A stretch of 64,000 bases of DNA, taken from contig NZ_JAAOEO010000016.1 of NCBI RefSeq assembly GCF_011393025.1, positions 1 to 64,000 of the forward strand. Reading direction: 5' to 3'. Shown one piece after another: positions 53,473 to 62,431 of the stretch. The translations under genes were made by a program, and so were the position numbers. The notes below the pieces were generated by a model, which saw only the letters and a list, made by a program, of their open reading frames with translations, did no database searches and was not told where the DNA came from. Origin of the DNA: Neobacillus terrae (lineage in GTDB: Bacteria > Bacillota > Bacilli > Bacillales > Cytobacillaceae). Position 1 is the stretch's first letter, and every line of letters starts with the position of its first letter.

Positions 53473-54530
53473 AAAGGTATATTCCTCCTTTTTTTCGGTT
53501 TATAAAGGCCCTGGAGGATTTCCGCCATAATACTTACGGCAATTTCCGCTTCATCTGCTGCTCCAATATCGAGGCCTGCTGGTGAATAGATTTCTTCAGG
53601 AATATCATTTGTACCCAGGAGTCTTCTGGTACGATCCCTCGGTCCCATCACACCGAGGTATTTCAGCTTGTTCTCCTTTAAAAGCTCCAGCCACTCCCTA
53701 TCCCGCTGAAAATGATGGCTCATAATAATGACATGATCCTTGTCTTTGAAAGATATCTGGGGGTAAACCTCGTGCGGGAAACCGATTAAGAAGCTATCAG
53801 CCTCAGGAAAATGCAAGCTGCTTGCCAGTTCTTCTCTCCAATCACAAATCGTAACAGCGAACCCATTTCGTGCAGCCAGTGATACGAGGGGTCTTGCATC
53901 CTTTCCTGCCCCTATGACATACAAGCTTCGTTTCGGCTCATACAATTGCAGGTAAACGGGCAGAGAAACAGACATTACCTTCTTAGTTCCAATAACCTTT
54001 TCTTCTTCCAAATGAGTAATTTTTACTTTTTCCTTTTCCATTAACTCGAATAAGTCTGCAAAGACCTTGTTTGGCCCTTTCCACGGCCCAAATGAATTGC
54101 CATTCTCTGCGATAAACATCTGATCAAATGGTCCGTTTAGTTTTTTAACATTCAGTACGTTAATTCCCTTGTCCAAGAGGACCTTAAGAAGCCTGTAAAC
54201 CTTTCTTTCGTTTTCACCAATTCTTTCAAGCAGAACATGAATAATCCCGTTGCAGCCATAGCCTTGACCCCAGGATAGATCCGACTCTTCAGCAAGGTCA
54301 TATTTAAAAATTTGCGATTTACCTGTTTTAAAAACTTGCTCCGCTCTTGATTTTAGTTCCTCTTCAAGGCATCCAGGACTCAACAGTCCAACTTGCTTGC
54401 CGTCCTCCAGAAGGAGCATGCAGGAGCCTTGCTTTTTATATGCAGACCCTTCTACCTGAATGATGGTGGCAAGTACAGAATCAGATTCCACTTTTTCCAA
54501 AGCTTTATAAATGAGATGGAAGTCCTTCAA
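53454..54530 (-). CDS. pucA: XdhC/CoxI family molybdenum enzyme maturation factor
   Basis: 358 residues from TTG 54530, 5 nt after GGGGGGAG. N-terminal XdhC_CoxI domain (IIQVEGSAYKKQGSCMLL; LLSPGCLEEEL) and C-terminal Rossmann XdhC_C domain (SLYVIGAGKDARPLV). XdhC proteins bind Moco and help insert the sulfurated form. First gene of the pucABDCE-type operon. Confidence 0.9.
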   Translation of the reverse strand: MKDFHLIYKALEKVESDSVLATIIQVEGSAYKKQGSCMLLLEDGKQVGLLSPGCLEEELKSRAEQVFKTGKSQIFKYDLAEESDLSWGQGYGCNGIIHVLLERIGENERKVYRLLKVLLDKGINVLNVKKLNGPFDQMFIAENGNSFGPWKGPNKVFADLFELMEKEKVKITHLEEEKVIGTKKVMSVSLPVYLQLYEPKRSLYVIGAGKDARPLVSLAARNGFAVTICDWREELASSLHFPEADSFLIGFPHEVYPQISFKDKDHVIIMSHHFQRDREWLELLKENKLKYLGVMGPRDRTRRLLGTNDIPEEIYSPAGLDIGAADEAEIAVSIMAEILQGLYKPKKRRNIPLWTLPE

Positions 54531-54713
54531 AAAAACTCCCCCCTTTTTACTTCATTCCTTCTATATTTATTAGGCAGGGCTGGTCCCTTAGACTAAGGAA
54601 ATCGCTCATAATGTTTCTAAGGCATTAACTTCCTGCATAAAATTGAAAAAGAAACCCGACTTGTCTCTCAGCTATCCCTTGAAAAGACATTTTTAAATAA
54701 AGGAGCGGAAGGC

Positions 54714-56252
54714 ATGAAACTTAAAAAATTTATCGACCCGCTTCCCATTCCACGAGTTCTAAAGCCACAAATGAAGGCCAAGGATTATACCTATTATGAA
54801 GTTGTAATGAATGAGGCAATTCACCAGTTTCACAGTGATCTTGCTCCAACAATGATTTGGGGCTATGAAGGCATCTACCCAGGGCCTACAGTTGAGGCAG
54901 AAATGGGAGAAAGGGTTTACTTCAAGTGGAAAAACCATCTGCCATCCAGGCACTTTCTGCCTTTGGACAAAACGGTTCACGGCGCACATCCCGATACTCC
55001 AGAGGTCAGAACCGTTGTCCATCTGCATGGAGGAAGGACAGAGCCTGACAGTGATGGATATCCAGACGCCTGGTTTACCAGCAGCTATAAGGAGACAGGG
55101 CCCTTATTTAGAAAAAAGATCTATGAATACAGCAATCTTCAATCATCACGCTGCCTCTGGTATCATGACCATGCCATTGGAATTACAAGACTTAATATAT
55201 ATGCAGGCCTGGCTGGTTTTTATCTAATTAGAGATTCCTTTGAGAAATCACTAAATCTTCCTTCGGGCCAATTTGAAATACCCTTAATGATTCAGGATAA
55301 GTCCTTCCTGGAGGATGGGGCGTTATTCTATCCTGATGTCAGCAAGGATAATCCTAGTAAAATTAAACCCTCAATCGTTCCGGAGTTTTTTGGAGACACC
55401 ATTGTAGTGAACGGAAAAGTTTGGCCGTTTCTGGAGGTAGAACCGAGGTGCTATCGCTTTCGAGTTCTAAATGCTTCAAACTCACGTTTTTTTCGCCTTT
55501 ACCTTGAGCCCTATCAATATATGTATCAGATAGGCACAGACAGCGGGTTTATGGAAAAGCCAATCTCCATTCAAACGATTACCTTGGCACCTGCTGAGCG
55601 GGCTGATATTATTGTAGATTTTTCAAATTCAGCAGGAAAAACCATCAATTTGAAAAACAACGCCCCTGCAGGTTTTCCATCGGGCAAGCCTCCCGAACCG
55701 GAGACTACTGGCAGTGTTATGCAATTCCGGGTTACAAAGCCCCTTTCTGAAAAGAATCACAGTGTAATTCCGCCAGTTCTAAGTAAGATTCATTGGCTCA
55801 CTGAACAATCCGTGAATGATGTGCGCTATTTGGAGCTCGGTGAAACAAAGGATCAGTTTGGAAGAAAGCTCATGCTGCTGGACAATAAAAAATGGGATTC
55901 CCCTATTTCAGAGAATCCCATTGCAGGAACAGTAGAAATTTGGAACTTAATTAATACAACTCAGGATGACCATCCCATTCATCTGCACCTGGTACAATTT
56001 CAGATTCTGGATAGACGGCCGTTTGATGTAAAAAATTTCAAGAACACTGGTAAGATAAAATATACCGGAAGTCCCATTTCACCAAAGCGCCAGGAAAAAG
56101 GCTGGAAGGATGTGGCACAATCACCTCCGGGGATGGTAACAAGAATCATTGTCCCTTTTTTTCCTTATACCGGTTTATATGTATGGCATTGCCATATGCT
56201 CGAACATGAAGACTATGAAATGATGAGACCTTATCAAGTATTGCCACCTTAG
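54714..56252 (+). CDS. cotA: Spore coat multicopper oxidase (laccase) CotA
   Basis: 512 residues (B. subtilis CotA has 513). Three cupredoxin domains with the copper sites HLHGG, WYHDHA, HPIHLHLV and HCHMLEHEDYEMM (type 1 axial Met). Oxidises phenols and bilirubin and forms the brown spore pigment in the outer coat. No signal peptide, as in CotA. ATG 54714 follows AAAGGAG. A sigma-K promoter is expected; I could not place one with correct spacing. This gene is the clearest sign of a spore former. Confidence 0.95.
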   Translation: MKLKKFIDPLPIPRVLKPQMKAKDYTYYEVVMNEAIHQFHSDLAPTMIWGYEGIYPGPTVEAEMGERVYFKWKNHLPSRHFLPLDKTVHGAHPDTPEVRTVVHLHGGRTEPDSDGYPDAWFTSSYKETGPLFRKKIYEYSNLQSSRCLWYHDHAIGITRLNIYAGLAGFYLIRDSFEKSLNLPSGQFEIPLMIQDKSFLEDGALFYPDVSKDNPSKIKPSIVPEFFGDTIVVNGKVWPFLEVEPRCYRFRVLNASNSRFFRLYLEPYQYMYQIGTDSGFMEKPISIQTITLAPAERADIIVDFSNSAGKTINLKNNAPAGFPSGKPPEPETTGSVMQFRVTKPLSEKNHSVIPPVLSKIHWLTEQSVNDVRYLELGETKDQFGRKLMLLDNKKWDSPISENPIAGTVEIWNLINTTQDDHPIHLHLVQFQILDRRPFDVKNFKNTGKIKYTGSPISPKRQEKGWKDVAQSPPGMVTRIIVPFFPYTGLYVWHCHMLEHEDYEMMRPYQVLPP

Positions 56253-56371
56253 AAAAACTTGGCATCCTTAAGTCATTTAGACCGAAGACCTTCGTGTTAT
56301 GCCATAGCTGACGAAACCTTCCTTGTCCTGTCTGCCATGCGTTCAGAATTAATCAATATTAATATCTAACA

Positions 56372-56404
56372 AGTAAAGGGCTGTACTGAACGGCCCTTTT
56401 GATT
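56372..56404. terminator. Convergent terminator after cotA
   Basis: AAAGGGC / GCCCTTT stem followed by TTGATTTT on the plus strand, just before the stop of the RsbR-like gene. Confidence 0.65.
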
Positions 56405-57232
56405 TTAGTATAGGTTTATAGTTTTCAGGGCTTGTTCCAAAGAATGAAAGCATTGGACATTAGAAAGGGAAATTCCCAGCTCGGCAAAAGTTTTGCTTAT
56501 ACTTGCACTCATTCCAGTCACCAGTGGTGTTACACCCAACAGATTTAGTGACCGGATTAGTTTATATAGAACTTCAATACCAACCAAATCAACCTCGTAT
56601 ACACCTGAAAGATCGATAACAAGTGTTTCAAACCGATTTTTCACACAAGCTTCTAATGTGTCCTGGATAATGGTTTCAGAACGGATTTCATTAATCTCAC
56701 CAATGAGCGGCAAAACCGCTGTCGCTTTTGAGATAGGTACAATCGGAACAGATATTTTGAGATAAAGCTGTTCCGATTTTTCCAGCAAATATTCCGCATT
56801 CTGTGTAAAGGCATTGCTGAACCCGTATACAAACAAATTAAAAATATGGTCGATATCCGCTATCATTTCAACCAACATTTCAAAGGAAATTTTCATGTTC
56901 CTAGTTTCACGTTGGATAAAAAACAAAATTGCTTTTTTATATATAGAAACAGACAATAGAGAAGGACCGAGTTCTCCGTTATTTTCAATGGATAATTTCC
57001 CTATTGCTTCTCCCCAGGCTGATGCCCTGTTTAAAACATTGCCTCCCTGTAATCCTTCGGCAATTATATGTACGCATTGAAGAAATATATTGAAAGTCTG
57101 TTCTTCTTCCTCTTTATTTTTAAACTGATAGTGGAATTCCTTGAGCATACCATCAATCATTCCGCGTGCAATTTCCTCTGATTGAAAATACATTCTTTTA
57201 CTAAATTCCTTCTTTAGCTCGCCAAGTTTCAT
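56405..57232 (-). CDS. RsbR-like STAS domain protein (paralogue 3), threonine-less
   Basis: 275 residues from ATG 57232 (AGGGTG upstream). Helical N-terminal half and C-terminal STAS domain (about 162-275; SVPIVPISKATAVLPLIGEI). Both phosphorylatable threonines of RsbRA are replaced: Glu182 at the T171 position (GEINEIRS) and Leu216 at the T205 position (YEVDLVGIE), with the 34-residue spacing intact. It could be a constitutive or non-switching stressosome subunit, Glu182 perhaps mimicking phosphorylation. Divergent from the MFS exporter gene. Confidence 0.75.
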   Translation of the reverse strand: MKLGELKKEFSKRMYFQSEEIARGMIDGMLKEFHYQFKNKEEEEQTFNIFLQCVHIIAEGLQGGNVLNRASAWGEAIGKLSIENNGELGPSLLSVSIYKKAILFFIQRETRNMKISFEMLVEMIADIDHIFNLFVYGFSNAFTQNAEYLLEKSEQLYLKISVPIVPISKATAVLPLIGEINEIRSETIIQDTLEACVKNRFETLVIDLSGVYEVDLVGIEVLYKLIRSLNLLGVTPLVTGMSASISKTFAELGISLSNVQCFHSLEQALKTINLY

Positions 57233-57310
57233 CTTCTTCACCCTAAATAGTGATTTTCTACTATTATATCAGAGATTACGAAATATTTAAAAAATTAAAG
57301 TCTATTTTAA

Positions 57311-57358
57311 TTGACACAAAACAAGGTTTTCACTATGATAGATTGTTGTATTATACAA
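57311..57358 (+). promoter_or_regulatory. Sigma-A promoter and operator palindrome of the MFS gene
   Basis: TTGACA (57311-57316), 17 bp, TATGAT (57334-57339): nearly consensus sigma-A. The palindrome TTGTATTATACAA (57346-57358; six-base arms, one central base) sits at the predicted start site, typical of a MarR- or TetR-type repressor. No regulator gene is adjacent. Confidence 0.65.
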
Positions 57359-57479
57359 TTAAACCCTCAAAACATTTACTGAATCTGACAGACAAGCTAT
57401 GGAGATAGTAAAACGGTATAGATATCATCGAATAGACTTTTTACCATAAATGCCCTCACCTTAGAAAAGGATGAATAAT

Positions 57480-58850
57480 ATGAAAAAAACCAGAGCTTTA
57501 TTTTTAACTGCTGTTGCTAGCGGTACGATGCTTAATCCCTTAAACTCTTCTATGATTTCACTGGCTTTGCACAGTATTCAGAAGGATTTTCATCTCTCCT
57601 TTACTACCGTCTCCTGGCTGATTTCTTCTTTTTATCTGGCCAGTGCTGTAGCCCAGCCTGTTACAGGTAAAATTGGAGACCTTTTAGGCCGGAAAAGAAC
57701 ATTTTTAGCAGGACTGCTGTTAGTAGCCATATCAGCCATTGGAGCTCCTCTTTCCTCCACTTTCTTGATGCTGATTATCATGCGGCTTTTTCAGTCAATC
57801 GGAAGCAGTGCAATCTATCCATCTGGAATGGCGCTTATCAGGGACAATATCCGTGAACGCCAGGCTTCTGCGCTAGCCGTTCTTTCCATTTTTGCTTCCG
57901 CTATGACAGCTTTAGGACCTACAGTTGGCGGATTTTTGATAGTCCTCGGAGATTGGCCTGCTATATTCTGGGTAAACTTCCCTTTCATAGTTATTAGCTT
58001 TATTTTAGGAATGTACATGTTCCCATCCGATTCGAAAAAAGAAAATACCAGCCTGAAGGAATTCCTCGGTAAGCTGGATATGCCTGGAATTGGCTTGTTT
58101 GCGGCCGGCATGGTGCTGCTGCTATGGTTCCTGCTCTCCTTCAAAACGAAAATCCATTATGCCTCCGGGATAGGCGGTATCCTTCTATTGGGCCTATTTG
58201 TCTGGCGTGAACTTAAGATTAAAGCCCCCTTTATTGATATAAGGTTATTTAAGGCCCATCCGAAGCTTTCATGGGTTTATCTGCAATTTATCGTTCTCAA
58301 TATTTTCTTCTATTGCCTGTTTTTCGGTCTTCCAAGCTACTTTCAGGATGGAATGGGTTTAAGTGTGAGGACAAGCGGTCTTCTTATGCTGTTTATGTCT
58401 GGTGTCAGTATCATCATTTCAACAATAACTGGTAAGTGGGTGGACAAATCCGGAGTACGGCAGCCAGTTCTGGCATTTGCCTTTCTATCTCTCGCAGGAG
58501 CTGTCTTATTTACTCTTTTCTTTGTAGACGCACCTTACTGGCGGATGGGAGTCATACTTTCTCTGCTGGGGCTAAGCTACGGGATTGGGAATGTTGTTCT
58601 TCAGGCCGCGATGCTGGAAGCAAGTCCTCGTACTATTATTGGAACAACCTCAGGACTCTTCCAAACCTGCCGCTATCTGGGATCCATACTTTCTTCTATT
58701 GTTCTTGGGATTGTTTTTGGAAAAGAAATATCCGGCTGGCATATGGAGGTTCTTGGAATGGTGCTGATTACGATCTCAGCTTTAAGCATTATAATGAGCT
58801 TGCGTTTTGCCAAGTCAGAATCCGATGACAAACGAAGTGTTTTAAGATAA
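57480..58850 (+). CDS. MFS transporter, multidrug-efflux type
   Basis: 456 residues from ATG 57480 (AAAAGGATG upstream), about 13-14 membrane helices. MFS motif A in GKIGDLLGRKRTFL and a motif-C-like GPTVGGFLI mark a drug/H+ antiporter of the DHA2/14-helix kind (EmrB/Bmr3-like). Exported substrate unknown. It has its own strong promoter with an operator-like palindrome and a terminator. Confidence 0.87.
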   Translation: MKKTRALFLTAVASGTMLNPLNSSMISLALHSIQKDFHLSFTTVSWLISSFYLASAVAQPVTGKIGDLLGRKRTFLAGLLLVAISAIGAPLSSTFLMLIIMRLFQSIGSSAIYPSGMALIRDNIRERQASALAVLSIFASAMTALGPTVGGFLIVLGDWPAIFWVNFPFIVISFILGMYMFPSDSKKENTSLKEFLGKLDMPGIGLFAAGMVLLLWFLLSFKTKIHYASGIGGILLLGLFVWRELKIKAPFIDIRLFKAHPKLSWVYLQFIVLNIFFYCLFFGLPSYFQDGMGLSVRTSGLLMLFMSGVSIIISTITGKWVDKSGVRQPVLAFAFLSLAGAVLFTLFFVDAPYWRMGVILSLLGLSYGIGNVVLQAAMLEASPRTIIGTTSGLFQTCRYLGSILSSIVLGIVFGKEISGWHMEVLGMVLITISALSIIMSLRFAKSESDDKRSVLR

Positions 58851-58858
58851 ATAGATAT

Positions 58859-58900
58859 GGAAGGACAAAATCATTTGTATTGTGTCCTTTTATATTTTTT
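58859..58900 (+). terminator. Terminator of the MFS gene
   Basis: AAGGACA / TGTCCTT stem (58861-58867, 58883-58889) followed by TTATATTTTTTT. Confidence 0.65.
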
Positions 58901-58978
58901 TACCTCATATTTTTATTTGGATAACCAGTGTGTTACTATTTTGATATTAATCATTCATTTTTAAAGGGGAAAAAGTGC

Positions 58979-60022
58979 TTGGAACAAAATAAAAAAAGAT
59001 ATTCAAAAAGGTTATCTGTCTTCCTTGTTATTGGCTTGCTATTCCTGATTACTCTCTTTATCCCAACTCCCTATTATCTCTATCAGCCTGGCTCTGTAGA
59101 AGAACTTTCCTCGAAGGTAAGTGTTGAGAACGGCCATAAATCGCATAATGGGAAGTTTTACTTAACAACCATCCTTTCAATTAAAGCGAGCAATATATAT
59201 TATTTGATATATGGAAAGTTTGCCCCTCATACTCAAATTATGAAGGAAGAAGAAGTAAAAGGAGATATGTCTGAAAGTGAATATAACAGTCTTTTAACTC
59301 ATATGATGAAAACCTCGCAGGAAAGCGCGATGGCTTCAGGACTAAGAGCCGCTGGTGAAAAGGTCGATATTCAGCAAAAAGGCGTATTTATTTCAAATAT
59401 TTTACCAGAATCAAAAGCAAAAGGTGTTCTTCAGGTAGGAGATGTGGTTACCTCCATTGATGGAGTCCCTACTAAAAACACTACCGACTTTAAAAAATAT
59501 TTATCAGGTAAACCAAAGGGAACATCAGTAACCATTCAGTCGGTTCGAAAAGGCAAGCTGCATACGAATAAAATCAAACTGATTGAGATCGATAAAAAAA
59601 CAAAAACAGCGGGTCTTGGGATCTATCCTGAAGACGAAATTGCTGTTAAAACGCCAAGGAAGGTTACCTTCCATACGGAAGATATTGGCGGCCCCTCTGC
59701 CGGACTGATGTTTTCTCTTGAAATATTAAGTCAGGTACTCCCTGAGGATTTAAAAAAGGGTTATAAAATAGCTGGAACCGGCACAATGGACCTGGAAGGA
59801 AATGTGGGTCAGATCGGCGGAATCAGGGATAAAATTGTTGCCGCCCATAATGAAAATGTAGATATCTTCTTCTGCCCTGCTGACCAGGGTCCCGATGATA
59901 CAAACCAAAAAGAAGTTAAAGACGAGGCCAAAAAGCTTGGATATAAAGATATTAAAATCGTACCTGTAAAAACCCTTGAAGATGCAGAAATATATTTAAA
60001 TCATCTAAAACCTAAAAAATAG
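58979..60022 (+). CDS. PDZ/Lon-like membrane protease, YlbL family
   Basis: 348 residues from TTG 58979 (AAAGGGG upstream). One N-terminal membrane helix (about 12-32), a PDZ domain (about 115-205: GVFISNILPESKAKGVLQVGDVV) and a C-terminal Lon (S16) protease domain with Ser in DIGGPSAGLMFSLE and Lys in GGIRDKIVAA, the Ser-Lys dyad. B. subtilis YlbL (341 residues) is of the same build and has been linked to removal of a cell-division inhibitor. Monocistronic. Confidence 0.9.
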   Translation: MEQNKKRYSKRLSVFLVIGLLFLITLFIPTPYYLYQPGSVEELSSKVSVENGHKSHNGKFYLTTILSIKASNIYYLIYGKFAPHTQIMKEEEVKGDMSESEYNSLLTHMMKTSQESAMASGLRAAGEKVDIQQKGVFISNILPESKAKGVLQVGDVVTSIDGVPTKNTTDFKKYLSGKPKGTSVTIQSVRKGKLHTNKIKLIEIDKKTKTAGLGIYPEDEIAVKTPRKVTFHTEDIGGPSAGLMFSLEILSQVLPEDLKKGYKIAGTGTMDLEGNVGQIGGIRDKIVAAHNENVDIFFCPADQGPDDTNQKEVKDEAKKLGYKDIKIVPVKTLEDAEIYLNHLKPKK

Positions 60023-60028
60023 ATGGTT

Positions 60029-60063
60029 AGGCAGGCCTGTGACATCCAGGTCTGCCTTTTTGT
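60029..60063 (+). terminator. Terminator of the YlbL-like gene
   Basis: AGGCAGGCCTG / CCAGGTCTGCCT stem followed by TTTTTG. Confidence 0.8.
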
Positions 60064-60271
60064 TTCCCTATTGGAGAAAAGAGATTTTATTCCTCTTTGC
60101 CTAAAAAAGAATTGGAGGAATTTCGACAGCTTTTTACATAACCTGACAGCTAAAAAAGGGGAAATCCCTCGCTTGCTTATGTTAACTTTCTTTTTTTGAC
60201 AAGAATTGTTAACAAAAGTCGTAATTTTTCAATTTCTTTCAGTCATATTCTCGGTTACTATTAATTTAAAT

Positions 60272-60285
60272 AGAAAGCGCTTTTG
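60272..60285. promoter_or_regulatory. cre-like site (CcpA) before the SigH-like gene
   Basis: AGAAAGCGCTTTTG, with the perfect centre AAAGCGCTTT, matches the cre core (TGAAAGCGCTTTCA) at 11 of 14 positions. It lies 28 bp before the GTG start, downstream of any plausible promoter, a position typical of CcpA roadblock repression. Confidence 0.5.
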
Positions 60286-60312
60286 CGGCAAAACCCAAGC
60301 GGAGGGATAAAT

Positions 60313-60972
60313 GTGAGTACACTCATCGAAGAAAGACTGGTTGAAGAATATACATTATCGGAAGATGAATTACTGGTTTTTAGAGTACATAGCGGAGACT
60401 CGGAAGCTACGGAGATACTGATTCATAAATATAGGAATTTTGTGCGTGCTAAGGCGAGTAAGTATTTTTTATGCGGAGGAGATCGGGAAGATATTATACA
60501 GGAAGGCATGATTGGCCTCTATAAAGCTATCCGCGATTTTAGGGGAGACAAGCTCTATTCCTTTAGGGCTTTTGCCGAGCTGTGTATTACAAGGCAAATT
60601 ATATCTGCTGTTAAATCCTCCACCAGAAAAAAACATATTCCCCTGAATTCGTATATTTCCCTGGATAAACCAATCTATGAAGATGATTCAGCCCATACGC
60701 TTATTGATGTATTGAGCGGGCCCGAAGCACTTGATCCGGCTGAGCTTTTTATTGACCAGGAAGTTAGTTCCGACTTTGAGCAGAGAATATCCGAGAAATT
60801 AAGTGATTTGGAAAAGCAGGTTTTATCCCTGTACATTGCAGGACATTCTTATGTAGAGATTTCCGAGGAACTGGATAAGCATACGAAATCTATCGACAAT
60901 GCCTTGCAGCGTATCAAAAGAAAGCTGGAAAGACATTTTAGCATCAGCGATCTTTATCCCTCTGCAAGATAA
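60313..60972 (+). CDS. SigH (Spo0H)-like RNA polymerase sigma factor
   Basis: 219 residues from GTG 60313, 6 nt after GGAGGG. Sigma70 regions 2 and 4 follow B. subtilis SigH closely: KYRNFVRAKASKYF, GGDREDIIQEGMIGLYKAI, FAELCITRQII, RKKHIPLNSYISLDKPIY and KSIDNALQRIKRKLE. True sigH sits in the rae1(yacP)-sigH-rpmG-secE cluster; here the neighbours are unrelated, so this is probably a second copy. It likely reads sigma-H-type promoters (AGGATTT, GAAT) or a variant. A cre-like site precedes it. Confidence 0.88.
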   Translation: MSTLIEERLVEEYTLSEDELLVFRVHSGDSEATEILIHKYRNFVRAKASKYFLCGGDREDIIQEGMIGLYKAIRDFRGDKLYSFRAFAELCITRQIISAVKSSTRKKHIPLNSYISLDKPIYEDDSAHTLIDVLSGPEALDPAELFIDQEVSSDFEQRISEKLSDLEKQVLSLYIAGHSYVEISEELDKHTKSIDNALQRIKRKLERHFSISDLYPSAR

Positions 60973-60986
60973 ACTGGCAATAAGAG

Positions 60987-61011
60987 GCAGGCTTAAAAGC
61001 CTGCTTTTTTG
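60987..61011 (+). terminator. Terminator of the SigH-like gene
   Basis: GCAGGCTT-aa-AAGCCTGC followed by six T residues; it touches the sigma-B-like -35 at 61011. Confidence 0.85.
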
Positions 61012-61035
61012 TTTAGCTCCCCCTGTAAAGGGAAT
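61011..61035 (+). promoter_or_regulatory. Sigma-B-like promoter of the duplicated Ser-rich gene
   Basis: GTTTAG (61011-61016), 13-bp spacer, GGGAAT (61030-61035): 10 of 12 to GTTTAA / GGGTAT with ideal spacing. Confidence 0.55.
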
Positions 61036-61070
61036 AAATTATTATTCACAAATTTAAAGGAGGATGCTTA

Positions 61071-61580
61071 ATGGCTACTAACACTAAGATGATGGGAATG
61101 GGTTCTTTGGCAATTGGAGCCGCAACGTATATTATGCAAAATAAAGACCTGCGGGACAAATTGATGGGACAAGTTCAATCAATGATGCCTGGGAGCAAAT
61201 CTTCTTCCAGCAGCAGTTCAGTGAATGAAACATCTACGATGGATGGAACGTCCACAATGAAAAGAACAACTGCAACAGATCAAAAGTCAATGGGCAGCAT
61301 TCTTGGGGCTTCAAAAGGAAAATTGCTAGGTTCTCTCGCTATGGGAGCTGCAGCATATTTAATGACTAACAAACAAGCCCGACAAAAAGTAATCGGACAA
61401 ATGGGAATGTCAAAATTCAGTTCTAGTGAATCTGCTGACACTAGCAGCACAGGCCACCCTGGCAGCGAAGTTTATAAAGACAGTCTGCCATCCACATCTG
61501 TTCCTAGTGGGGCATATGATGAGGAAATGTCCAAGTCCTCTTCCTTTGGAAAAGCTTCTTACAACGGAGATATGGTATAA
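61071..61580 (+). CDS. Hypothetical Ser/Thr-rich protein with internal duplication
   Basis: 169 residues from ATG 61071 (AAAGGAGGATGC upstream). Two copies of a 25-30-residue module, MGMGSLAIGAATYIMQNKDL near residue 8 and LLGSLAMGAAAYLMTNKQAR near residue 85, each a Gly/Ala-rich hydrophobic helix followed by a charged stretch, separated and followed by Ser/Thr-rich low-complexity linkers. This recalls YtxH-type general stress proteins, but the family is not certain. Own sigma-B-like promoter and terminator. Confidence 0.6.
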   Translation: MATNTKMMGMGSLAIGAATYIMQNKDLRDKLMGQVQSMMPGSKSSSSSSSVNETSTMDGTSTMKRTTATDQKSMGSILGASKGKLLGSLAMGAAAYLMTNKQARQKVIGQMGMSKFSSSESADTSSTGHPGSEVYKDSLPSTSVPSGAYDEEMSKSSSFGKASYNGDMV

Positions 61581-61589
61581 AAATAAAAT

Positions 61590-61620
61590 CAGGACCCCCA
61601 ATCGGAGGGTCCTATTTTAT
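61590..61620 (+). terminator. Terminator of the Ser/Thr-rich gene
   Basis: AGGACCC / GGGTCCT stem followed by ATTTTATT. Confidence 0.8.
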
Positions 61621-61906
61621 TGGTCTCTCTTTCATCAAAAGAATTTGCTGATAAGTCTTAAGATTGACTCGGACTTTTGTCTTCTTGTCTTGTCCAAATG
61701 GAACCCTCTATCAGACTCGCTCACGCTTTTTTAGCTTTCTCCTTCCCCTATCTGAATGGAATCAAATAAGGGGTGAACCATTTCAGTCCCTTTTTCCTTA
61801 CACTTGCATCATCCCGTTTAATTTCTGACACTTTACCGTTTCCAACACTCCAGAATTTCCATGTATAAATACAAATAAACCAGCATGGTATTTTGACCAG
61901 CAGGAT
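61621..61906. other. Intergenic region without recognisable features
   Basis: About 290 bp between the terminator and the HNH gene (convergent). I see no gene, repeat or structured RNA here. Confidence 0.5.
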
Positions 61907-62203
61907 TTATTTGTTTCGTTTTCGGTTTGACTTTTTTGTTTTAACCGATCGCGAGGCAGGCTGCTTTCGAATCCATTTAATATACTTTTTAATTTCGTCA
62001 TCATTTTTTAATAATGGAATCGTGTTTAGCCTTGCAGCAAGCTCTTTATTGGTATAAATAGCATGAATTTGTTTATGGCAGGCTTTGCAAAGAAGAGCAG
62101 TAGGCAAAAAGGTGCCTCCCTCTTCCTTTGGAGTTAAATGGTGGACCGTTAATTCTATTTCATCCCTTTCACATAACTCGCAAATTCCCATTAACTTAGC
62201 CAT
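61907..62203 (-). CDS. HNH endonuclease family protein, YisB-like
   Basis: 98 residues. Zinc-ribbon HNH: Cys8-x-x-Cys11 (CELC), His21-His22 (VHHLTPKEEGG), and Cys39-x-x-Cys42-His43...His47 (CKACHKQIH). It resembles the small B. subtilis YisB. The C-terminus is strongly basic (SVKTKKSNRKRNK), fitting nucleic-acid binding. The cellular role is unknown; no phage genes surround it. Confidence 0.85.
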   Translation of the reverse strand: MAKLMGICELCERDEIELTVHHLTPKEEGGTFLPTALLCKACHKQIHAIYTNKELAARLNTIPLLKNDDEIKKYIKWIRKQPASRSVKTKKSNRKRNK

Positions 62204-62431
62204 TCAATAGCACCCACAACTTTTTTCGTTCCCGTATTTCTTCCCCTCTAGGGATTTCGGTCACGTAACTCTCCCTTTCGTTCCCAGTTTTCCATCCTCT
62301 TTGGGTTTCGCTTTGACAATGGATTTGGATCGCTTAAAGTAGACTTAGGCTACTTTTTGAATTGGATTGGGAGCACTTTTTGTTTTATTCATTTCCCATA
62401 GAACCAAGATTTAATCCATAACAACAAATAA

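Noticed and set aside
54601..54645. CATA motifs as a sigma-K promoter for cotA
   Set aside because: No AC -35 at the right distance and no CATANNNTA match.
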